Assembly (NCBI RefSeq): GCF_028689785.1
Contig: NZ_JAQVCN010000001.1
Location: forward strand, 62,001-126,000
Length of the DNA stretch: 64,000 bases
DNA from: Zoogloea sp.
GTDB taxonomy: Bacteria; Pseudomonadota; Gammaproteobacteria; Burkholderiales; Rhodocyclaceae
Direction of reading: 5' to 3'
Notes under the pieces: generated by a model
Database searches by the model: none
What the model saw: only the letters and a program-made list of their open reading frames with translations
What the model was told of the DNA's origin: nothing
Made by a program: the position numbers and the translations under genes
Part shown: positions 42,467 to 49,505 of the stretch, one piece after another
How the letters are laid out: every line of letters starts with the position of its first letter
How positions within the stretch are numbered: position 1 is the first letter of the stretch

Positions 42467-44677
42467 ATGTTCATCCCCTGGAAAGGGCAGCCCTTCCCAC
42501 CGAAGGGGAACCGGCACTCATCAGCCGAGGCTCTTGTCCGAATCCTGGTCATCGACGATGAACCGTCCCTGGCACGCTCCATCACCGCGCTCCTTCAAAG
42601 TGACGATCGGCTGATTGAAGAGTGCGGGTCGGTAGCTGGGGCGCTGGCGCGCCTCAATACTGCCGCCTACGATCTGATCGTGCTCGATTTCCGCCTGCCG
42701 GACGCTTCGGGCCTGGCCGTGATGGACTGGCTACTGAGCCACGACCGGCGCGAGTCGGTGATCATGATCAGCGCCGAGCAGTCCTTGGATGCCGCCGTGG
42801 GTGCCCTGCGCCGGGGCGCTGCCGATTTTCTCCTCAAGCCTTACAGTGCCGAGCAGCTACGCCGATCGGTCGGCACCGTGCTCGCCAAACGCCAGCAGGA
42901 ACGCAACAAGCGGCAGATCCGCCAGCGCCTGGAATCCTCCGAGCAGATGCACCGTTACCTGGTCGAGAGCTCCCTCGACCTGATCTACACCCTCGATGCC
43001 GACGGCCGCTTCAGCTACCTGAACCAGCGCATCGAATCCCTGCTCGGCCACCCCCGCAGCGCCCTCCTCGGCAAGCACTTCTCCGAAATCGTTTACCCCG
43101 AAGACCTGGAACGCGCCCGTTTTTCGTTCAACGAGCGCCGTACCGGCCCGCGGGCCACCAGCAACCTTGCCCTGCGCCTTACCCGCAATCCCTTTGGCGA
43201 ATCCGAGAGTGGCGAGCATGGCCCAGTCACCATCGTCCTCAACGCCATGGGGATCTACAACCGCAGCGACTCCCGCGCCCCCGTCCATTACGCCGGCACC
43301 TACGGGGCAGCTCGTAGCCTGCCCGGCTATCGGGCTGACGAGCACGCGGGCGGCTACCAGACCTATCACGACCCTCTCACCCAGCTCCCCAACCGCGACT
43401 TGTTCAGAGATCGGCTGAACCTCTCCATTGCCCAAGCCAAGCGACGCAAGACCCATATCGCTGTGCTGTTCATCGACATGGACCGCTTCAAGCTGGTCAA
43501 CGACACCTACAGTATCGGCGAAGGTGACGCCCTGCTGCGGGCCGTGGCCCTTCGCCTGCGCCAGAGCCTGCGCAAGGGCGATACCCTGACCCGGCACGGG
43601 AGCGATGAATTCCTGATTCTGCTCCCCGACATCGGCTCCCGGGGCGACGCCCAGGCCATTGGCGAGAAGATCCTGCACGCCTTCCGCACGCCGTTCCGCA
43701 TCGGCGATGGCGAATTCACCGCCACCATCAGCATGGGCGTGGCCCTGCACCCGGAAGACGGCGACAGCGCGGAAGACCTGATCCAGCATGCCAGCGTGGC
43801 CATGCACCAGGTCAAGGGCAACGGCGGCAATGCCTGCGGCTTTTTCTCCCCCGACATGCATGCCAACTACCACGCACGTACTTCCCTCGAAAAGGAGTTG
43901 CGCCTGGCCCTTTCCCGCAACGAGCTGGAGGTGCATTACCAGCCTCTGGTCAGCCTGTCGCGCAGCAGCATCACCGGCATGGAAGCCCTGGTGCGCTGGC
44001 GCCATCCGGTGCACGGCATGGTCGCTCCGTCACGCTTCATCCAGATGGCCGAGGAAGCCGGGATCATCCATGAAATCACTCGCTGGGTCCTCGACACGGC
44101 CTGTGCCCAGCTCTCGTCCTGGCGTCACCGTTATCCGGATCTGCGCCTATCCACCAATCTGTCGTCCCGGGACTTCGACCACACCGACCTGAACAGCACG
44201 GTATCCCGCGTGCTCACCCGCCATGGTCTACCTGCCCACAGCCTGGAGCTGGAGATCACGGAGCGGCTACTCCTCGAAGACAGCGACAAGGTGTCCGTGC
44301 GCATGCAGAGCCTGCGGGAGCTCGGCATCGGCATCGCCATCAACGATTTTGGCACGGGCTACTCATCCCTTGCCTACCTCCAGCGCTGCGGAGTGACCCG
44401 CCTCAAGATCGACCGGAGCTTCGTCAAGGACATCAAGAGCAACGAAGACCACCCCATCGTCAGCGCGATTGCCGGCATCGCCCGGGGGTTTGACATCCGC
44501 CTTGCCGCAGAGGGCGTGGAGCGCGATGAGCAGATGAACGCTCTGGAAATCCTGGGCTGTGACGAGATGCAGGGCTTCCTGTTCTCACGGCCGGTGAATG
44601 TGGATGAAGCCACTCGCATCCTGCAGGAATTCCGTCTTCCGTGCGTCATTTCGCCGGAGGCTGACGTGGCCTCCTGA
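42467..44677 (+). CDS. Response regulator with PAS, GGDEF and EAL domains
   Basis: A 736-aa protein from the ATG at 42467 (GGGAG upstream). REC domain with phospho-acceptor Asp in IVLDFRLPD (D74) and Lys in LLKPYS; PAS at about 160-280 (LIYTLDADGRFSYLNQRIESLLGH); GGDEF at about 300-455; EAL at about 475-730. The GGDEF signature reads GSDEF (378-382) while the inhibitory I-site RKGD is intact. The EAL motif is present in GMEALVRW (E506), and the later DDFGTG motif reads NDFGTG (N626). A bias toward c-di-GMP hydrolysis or sensing is plausible. It is probably phosphorylated by the HDOD kinase encoded 56 bases upstream. Confidence 0.93.
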   Translation: MFIPWKGQPFPPKGNRHSSAEALVRILVIDDEPSLARSITALLQSDDRLIEECGSVAGALARLNTAAYDLIVLDFRLPDASGLAVMDWLLSHDRRESVIMISAEQSLDAAVGALRRGAADFLLKPYSAEQLRRSVGTVLAKRQQERNKRQIRQRLESSEQMHRYLVESSLDLIYTLDADGRFSYLNQRIESLLGHPRSALLGKHFSEIVYPEDLERARFSFNERRTGPRATSNLALRLTRNPFGESESGEHGPVTIVLNAMGIYNRSDSRAPVHYAGTYGAARSLPGYRADEHAGGYQTYHDPLTQLPNRDLFRDRLNLSIAQAKRRKTHIAVLFIDMDRFKLVNDTYSIGEGDALLRAVALRLRQSLRKGDTLTRHGSDEFLILLPDIGSRGDAQAIGEKILHAFRTPFRIGDGEFTATISMGVALHPEDGDSAEDLIQHASVAMHQVKGNGGNACGFFSPDMHANYHARTSLEKELRLALSRNELEVHYQPLVSLSRSSITGMEALVRWRHPVHGMVAPSRFIQMAEEAGIIHEITRWVLDTACAQLSSWRHRYPDLRLSTNLSSRDFDHTDLNSTVSRVLTRHGLPAHSLELEITERLLLEDSDKVSVRMQSLRELGIGIAINDFGTGYSSLAYLQRCGVTRLKIDRSFVKDIKSNEDHPIVSAIAGIARGFDIRLAAEGVERDEQMNALEILGCDEMQGFLFSRPVNVDEATRILQEFRLPCVISPEADVAS

Positions 44678-44753
44678 GCCGTCCAAAACCACCAACAACC
44701 GTCACACTTCAAGGCTAGATTGGGAGCCCAGCCGAATCCAACTGGAGATCGTC

Positions 44754-44975
44754 ATGGGAATCTTCCGCCTCGTCCTGGCTCACCCCCAACAACCGGAAAC
44801 GCTGCGCCTGGTTGCCGAGCATCTTGACCCGGCCCTGCTGAAGCAGCGTGGCTACGAAATCGCCCGCAACCTGGGAGACCAGGCCGCCATCTGGGCGGCT
44901 GCACCGGGCGGCCAGCAGACGCTGCTGGCCCTGCGTTGCCGCACCGGCCACGCCCTGGTCATCATGACGGCCTGA
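44754..44975 (+). CDS. Small conserved-type protein, unknown function
   Basis: A 73-aa protein with a good Shine-Dalgarno (GGAG, 6 bases before ATG). The sequence (MGIFRLVLAHPQQPETLRLV, then QRGYEIARNLGDQAAIWAAA) has no signal peptide, membrane helix or motif I recognise. It is a probable small soluble alpha/beta protein. It sits alone between the GGDEF-EAL gene and the convergent SPOR gene. Confidence 0.6.
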   Translation: MGIFRLVLAHPQQPETLRLVAEHLDPALLKQRGYEIARNLGDQAAIWAAAPGGQQTLLALRCRTGHALVIMTA

Positions 44976-44995
44976 AGTTCAGACTGCGCTGGGGA

Positions 44996-45925
44996 TCAAC
45001 GCCCCAGCGGCAACAGCACGCCCACATCGACCCCCTTCTCGCGCAGGCGCACCTGGGCCGCAAGGGCGTCCTTGCGATCGGCAAAGGGCCCGACGATCAA
45101 TCGGGTTTCGATCTGTGACGGAACGCCGGCCTGGGCCAGCCGTGCCTTGAGCTCTTCGGCCGAAGCAACGTTGGAGAAGAACCCGAACTGCAGTACATAA
45201 CCCCGGCCCGTCTCGGCGGGCACCGGCGCCTGGGGGGGAGCCGCCGCAGGCTTCTGCGCAGCTGCCGGAGCAGCCACTGCGGCAAGCTGGGACGCCGACT
45301 GCGGCACCGGCGCAAGCGCGGGAGGACGGACTGACGGCACGCCGGGCGCCGCCACTGGCGCAGCCGGCACTCCTGCGCCCGCCTGGCCGGAGGGGCGCGG
45401 AGCCGGCACAGGCATGGGCGCGACCGGTGTCATCGGCAGCGTCTGTGCCGTGGCAGCCGGCTTGGCCGGGGCCGCCTCGCGGGCACCCGCCCTGGGTGCT
45501 GCGGCCTCCCCATGTACCGAGGCAGCAGTGGTCGGCCGCGCCAGTGGCCGGGTAGCTTCAACCAGTCGATCCGATTTGTCGGCGGAGGGCGCAGCCTCAC
45601 TATCGGGCAGGCTCGGCGGGGCCGAGCCCTCTGGAGCCAGGGTCGACTGCGCGTCACCCGGCATGGCTGCATCACCACCGGCCCGAACCACGTCGGGCGG
45701 CGCATCGCGCCCGGTATCCGGCATGATCTGGGCAGGGGCAATAGGTCGGGTGGGCAGGGTCACCTCGTCAGGCGGGGGTGGCCGCGACAGGTGATCGAAC
45801 AAGGCCAGCCCGCCCAGCAGCAGGGAAATCAGGCCTCCCGCCACCCCTGCGCGGATCCACAGTTGGCGGCGAGCTTCGTCCTCACCACCGGCTTCCGGCT
45901 CGGGTGTCCTGGTGTCGTCGCTCAT
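44996..45925 (-). CDS. SPOR-domain membrane protein
   Basis: A 309-aa bitopic inner-membrane protein. Layout: short acidic cytoplasmic N-terminus, one membrane helix (about residues 25-43, VAGGLISLLLGGLALF), then a very long Ala/Pro-rich periplasmic linker. A C-terminal SPOR domain (GYVLQFGFFSNVASAEELKARL..VGPFADRKDA) binds denuded glycan strands at division sites. It overlaps the DUF2802 gene start-to-end by 4 bases (ATGA). Confidence 0.9.
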   Translation of the reverse strand: MSDDTRTPEPEAGGEDEARRQLWIRAGVAGGLISLLLGGLALFDHLSRPPPPDEVTLPTRPIAPAQIMPDTGRDAPPDVVRAGGDAAMPGDAQSTLAPEGSAPPSLPDSEAAPSADKSDRLVEATRPLARPTTAASVHGEAAAPRAGAREAAPAKPAATAQTLPMTPVAPMPVPAPRPSGQAGAGVPAAPVAAPGVPSVRPPALAPVPQSASQLAAVAAPAAAQKPAAAPPQAPVPAETGRGYVLQFGFFSNVASAEELKARLAQAGVPSQIETRLIVGPFADRKDALAAQVRLREKGVDVGVLLPLGR

Positions 45926-46458
45926 CGGCCCTCCTCCGCCCGCGCCAGGGCACAGACCAGTTCAGCCTCCGCCACGGAAATACCGCAGTGCTCGGCAATC
46001 CGTGCCGCCTCTATCCCTCTGCCCGCCAGCAACATGGCTTCAGAATGCTGGGGCGATACCGGGCGGGTGTAGTGCACCGGCTCCCGCGCAGCCTGTTGGG
46101 ACGCTTGCTGGGCATCGCGCAATTCGTCTACATCACGACGAGTGGCTGCCAGCTCACGCCGCAGGAAGTCGCTCTCGGTGCGCAGTTGTGCCACGTCGCG
46201 GCGCAGTTGCTGGATTTCGAGTTCGTTGAGGAGATCCCGCGACACGGCCTCGTCCTCCGGGCTGGGAGTCGACGCTGGCGCGGGCTCAGGCACGGCTGCG
46301 ACTGGCGCATCGACCAACAGGGTGTTTGGCGCCCCGGGCTTCTTGGCGGGGTCGACAGGCTTCCGCGGGCTGGCCAGCCGGAAGAGGATCACTGCAAGGT
46401 AGAGGACGAGTACGGCAACCAGTGCCCACACCCCCTCGTGCACGCCCATTTCAATCAC
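45922..46458 (-). CDS. DUF2802 family membrane protein
   Basis: A 178-aa protein from a GTG with GGGAG 8 bases upstream. It has one N-terminal membrane helix (WALVAVLVLYLAVILFRL), a Pro/Ala linker, a coiled-coil (about residues 72-122, LNELEIQQLRRDVAQLRTE..) and a small C-terminal helical domain (EAARIAEHCGISVAEAELVCAL) typical of DUF2802. The C-terminal HTH-like segment is a family feature; function unknown. Translationally coupled to the SPOR gene, suggesting a shared envelope or division role. Confidence 0.82.
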   Translation of the reverse strand: MIEMGVHEGVWALVAVLVLYLAVILFRLASPRKPVDPAKKPGAPNTLLVDAPVAAVPEPAPASTPSPEDEAVSRDLLNELEIQQLRRDVAQLRTESDFLRRELAATRRDVDELRDAQQASQQAAREPVHYTRPVSPQHSEAMLLAGRGIEAARIAEHCGISVAEAELVCALARAEEGR

Positions 46459-46616
46459 TGCGCAAGCTCCCTGGCAACCGTGTTGCTGCGGCGTGACTCA
46501 AACCTTTGCTGACGATGATGATTCCCCTGGTGGCTGGCGTTCAATTGACGCTGCGATAATAGCCGTGCGCCACTCCACCGACAATGCGGCACCCCGCCAG
46601 GCCGCGCCTTTTCGTC

Positions 46617-47366
46617 ATGTTCATACTCAAAAAGATCCTCGCCAGCCTGATTCTGCCTCCCCTGGGGCCGCTGATCCTCATCGCTGCGGGCCTCGTCCTG
46701 AGCATCCACCGCCCGCGGGCCGGGCGCATCCTGGCGTCACTGGGCCTCCTTGCTGCGCTGGCCCTATGCACCCCCACGACCGTCAATCTGCTGTTGGCGG
46801 ACCTTGAGAGCGCCCCTCCCGTGAATGCTGAAGCCCTTGCCGAGGCTGACGCCATCGTGATTCTGGCGGGTGGCAGACGGAGCTACGCACCGGAGTTCGA
46901 CGGTGAAACGGTGAATGCCCTTAGCCTCGAACGCATCCGCTACGGTGCCCGCCTGGCCCGTCAGAGCAAGCTGCCGGTGATGGTGACGGGCGGCGCCCCG
47001 AAGGGTGGCACGGCCGAGGGTGAGTTGATGAAGGTGAGCCTGGAAGAGGACTTCGGTATCAGCGTGCGGTGGGTCGAATCCCGCTCCCGCGACACCCGGG
47101 AAAACGCTGAATACTGCGCCGCGCTCATGCTGCCCAGCGGGCATCGGCGCATCGTGCTGGTCACCCACGCAGCCCACATGCGGCGCTCGGTCGAAGCTTT
47201 CGAGGCGGCGGGCTTCAGTGTTGTACCCGCCCCCACGGCCCACCTTCTGAACCGCAAAGCCGATGAAGGTGCCATCCCCTCCCTGCCTGGAATGAACAGC
47301 GCCTATGCCGGCTGGTATGCCAGCCATGAATGGCTGGGCCTTCTGGCCTACCGGCTCAGCCGTTGA
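46617..47366 (+). CDS. YdcF/ElyC family (DUF218) membrane protein
   Basis: A 249-aa protein from the ATG at 46617 (MFILKKILASLILPPLG); an upstream in-frame ATG at 46584 is possible. Two N-terminal hydrophobic segments are followed by a DUF218 domain: DAIVILAGGRRSYAPE, LPVMVTGGAPKGGTAEGELM, ESRSRDTRENAEY and VLVTHAAHMRRSVEAFEAAG. ElyC of this family supports envelope and peptidoglycan precursor homeostasis in E. coli. Its 3' end overlaps the convergent enoyl-CoA hydratase gene by 11 bases. Confidence 0.9.
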   Translation: MFILKKILASLILPPLGPLILIAAGLVLSIHRPRAGRILASLGLLAALALCTPTTVNLLLADLESAPPVNAEALAEADAIVILAGGRRSYAPEFDGETVNALSLERIRYGARLARQSKLPVMVTGGAPKGGTAEGELMKVSLEEDFGISVRWVESRSRDTRENAEYCAALMLPSGHRRIVLVTHAAHMRRSVEAFEAAGFSVVPAPTAHLLNRKADEGAIPSLPGMNSAYAGWYASHEWLGLLAYRLSR

Positions 47367-48153
47367 AGCGGGCTTTGCGCTTCCCCAGGAAGGCGTTGAT
47401 CCCCTCGTCGAAGTCCGGCCGGGCGGCACATCGGGCAAAGGCTGCGGCCTCCAACTGCAACTGGGCGCCCAGCGACTGCTCGGGTGAGGCATTGAGCAGG
47501 TGCTTGATCTCGCCATAGCAGCTGCCCGGCCCGCGCACAATGCGCCCCACCAGATCAGCCACCGCCGCGTCGAGTTCGGCGACTCCCGTCACCCGATTCA
47601 CCACCCCCAGACGCAGGGCCTCGGCGGCATCGAAGCGATCGGCCAGCAACAGCAGTTCGAAGGCCTTGCGTCGTCCGAGCACCCTAGGCAACAGCCACGA
47701 CACCCCGCCATCACCGGACAGGGCGATGCTGGAGTAGGCCGTGGTGAAGTAGGCACTGTCGGCAGCAACCGCCATGTCACAACCCAACACCAGGGACAGC
47801 CCGAAACCGGCACAGGCCCCCTGAACCCGCGCAATCACAGGTACCGGCAGCTCCTGCAACGCCTCGACACTCTGGTTGATGTACTGCTCGATCATGGCCC
47901 GGAAGGTGGCCAGACGACTCTCGGGCGACAGGTGGAGGTGGGCGGCAAAATCCTTCAGATCTCCCCCGGCCATGAAGTGATCACCTGCACCACCGAGCAC
48001 CACCACCCGCAAGTCATCCCGGTGGGCTAGCCGGGCCGTTGCCTCCGCGAGGGCTTGCATCATCTCCACCGACAAGGCGTTAAGGGCCGCCGGGCGGTTG
48101 AGGGTCAGGGTCGCGACGCCATCGGTGACGTCGAGCAATACAGGGGAAGTCAT
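47356..48153 (-). CDS. Enoyl-CoA hydratase/isomerase
   Basis: A 265-aa crotonase-fold enzyme. The oxyanion-hole segments are HFMAGGDLKDF and GACAGFGLSLVLGCDMAVA, followed by the catalytic-region loop SIALSGDGGVSWLLPR. The usual first catalytic Glu position of hydratases reads Phe/Gly-like here, and the second region has Asp instead of Glu (SGDGG), as in isomerase-type members. The reaction may therefore be isomerisation rather than hydration. It is preceded by the terminator at 48237-48272, so it is a separate transcription unit from the thiolase gene. Confidence 0.88.
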   Translation of the reverse strand: MTSPVLLDVTDGVATLTLNRPAALNALSVEMMQALAEATARLAHRDDLRVVVLGGAGDHFMAGGDLKDFAAHLHLSPESRLATFRAMIEQYINQSVEALQELPVPVIARVQGACAGFGLSLVLGCDMAVAADSAYFTTAYSSIALSGDGGVSWLLPRVLGRRKAFELLLLADRFDAAEALRLGVVNRVTGVAELDAAVADLVGRIVRGPGSCYGEIKHLLNASPEQSLGAQLQLEAAAFARCAARPDFDEGINAFLGKRKARFNG

Positions 48154-48236
48154 GGGGTGGTTCCTTTGAGTTCAAACGCTTAAAGCAGGCCCGCCATTTC
48201 ACCCCGAAGGCCGGCCGGCGGGAAGACCCCGAACGC

Positions 48237-48272
48237 AAAAAAGCCCACCATATGCACAGGCACATGGTGGGC
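48237..48272 (-). terminator. Terminator after the thiolase gene
   Basis: On the - strand GCCCACCATGTG and CATATGGTGGGC form a 12-bp stem with a small loop and one G-T pair, followed by six T. It ends the fadB-type/thiolase unit. Confidence 0.88.
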
Positions 48273-48292
48273 CGGAGCGAACACGAAACCGT

Positions 48293-49489
48293 TCAGAGAC
48301 GCTCGAAGACGCCCGCAGCGCCCATTCCGGTGCCGATGCACATGGAGATCATTCCATAGCGCGCCGAAGTGCGTTGAAAGGCGCTCATCAACGTCGCCGC
48401 ACGGATCACGCCGGTGGCACCCAGGGGATGCCCCAGGGCGATGGCACCGCCCTGGGGGTTGATCTTCGCCGGATCGAGGTCCAGTTGCTTCATCACTGCG
48501 ATGGCCTGGGCGGCAAAAGCCTCGTTGAGCTCGATCCAGTCCAGGGCTTCCTGGCCGATGCCGGCCGCCCTGAGCGCCCGGGGGATAGCCTCCACCGGGC
48601 CGATGCCCATGATCTCCGGCGGCACACCGGCCACGGAGTAGCTACAGAAGCGGGCGATCGGCGTCACGCCGTAGCGCTTCACCGCCGCCTCGGACATCAG
48701 CAGCACCGCGCCAGCGCCATCGGACATCTGCGAGCTGTTGCCGGCAGTCACCGACCCCCGCGCTGCAAACACGGGCTTGAGCTTGCCCAGGCTCTGCAGG
48801 GTGGCATCACCCCGCGGGCCTTCGTCGGTATCGCAGATCCGTTCGCTGATGCGCACTGCGCCCCCCTCACCGGGCACATGGGTGCGCACGGTGTAGGGGC
48901 TGATCTCGTCACGGAAGGCACCGGCGGCAATCGCCGCTGCCGCACGCTGATTGGACTGCACCGCGAAGGCGTCCTGCTCCTCGCGGCTCACCTGCCACTG
49001 CTGGGCCACCTTCTCGGCAGTCAGGCCCATGCCGAAGGCGATGCCCAGGTTCTCATCCTTTTCGAAAATCGCCGGGTTGAGGGAAATCTTGTTGCCCATG
49101 ATCTGGGGCATCACGGTCATGCTCTCGGTACCAGCGGCGATCATCACCTCGGCCTCGCCCAAGCGGATGCGCGCAGCCGCATCGGCCACGGCCTGCAGGC
49201 CGGACGAGCAGAAGCGGTTGATGGTGATGCCGGGCACAGTGTTGGGCAGGCCGGCCAGCAGTACGCCGATGCGCGCCACGTTCATGCCCTGCTCCGCCTC
49301 GGGCATGGCGCAGCCGACCACCACGTCGGCGATGTCGGTGGCGTCCAGCCCCGGCACCTTGTCCACCACCGCCCGCAGCACGTGGGCCAGCATGTCATCG
49401 GGGCGCACGTTGCGGAACATGCCATTGCGCTTGGCCACCGGGGTGCGCGTGGCGGCGACGATGTAGGCTTCTTGAATCTGTTTGCTCAT
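48293..49489 (-). CDS. Acetyl-CoA C-acyltransferase (thiolase)
   Basis: A 398-aa thiolase catalysing the last step of beta-oxidation. Nucleophile Cys is in NRFCSSGLQAVADAAARI. The His motif is IELNEAFAAQAIAV and the GHPLGATG loop is GGAIALGHPLGATG. The C-terminal catalytic Cys is in MCIGTGMGAA. The N-terminus AYIVAATRTPVAKRNG is of the FadA-like group. A GGAGA ribosome-binding site lies upstream. It is 16 bases downstream of the fadB-type gene, so together they form an alpha-beta-like module. Confidence 0.95.
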   Translation of the reverse strand: MSKQIQEAYIVAATRTPVAKRNGMFRNVRPDDMLAHVLRAVVDKVPGLDATDIADVVVGCAMPEAEQGMNVARIGVLLAGLPNTVPGITINRFCSSGLQAVADAAARIRLGEAEVMIAAGTESMTVMPQIMGNKISLNPAIFEKDENLGIAFGMGLTAEKVAQQWQVSREEQDAFAVQSNQRAAAAIAAGAFRDEISPYTVRTHVPGEGGAVRISERICDTDEGPRGDATLQSLGKLKPVFAARGSVTAGNSSQMSDGAGAVLLMSEAAVKRYGVTPIARFCSYSVAGVPPEIMGIGPVEAIPRALRAAGIGQEALDWIELNEAFAAQAIAVMKQLDLDPAKINPQGGAIALGHPLGATGVIRAATLMSAFQRTSARYGMISMCIGTGMGAAGVFERL

Positions 49490-49505
49490 CTTGATCTGTC
49501 TCCGT

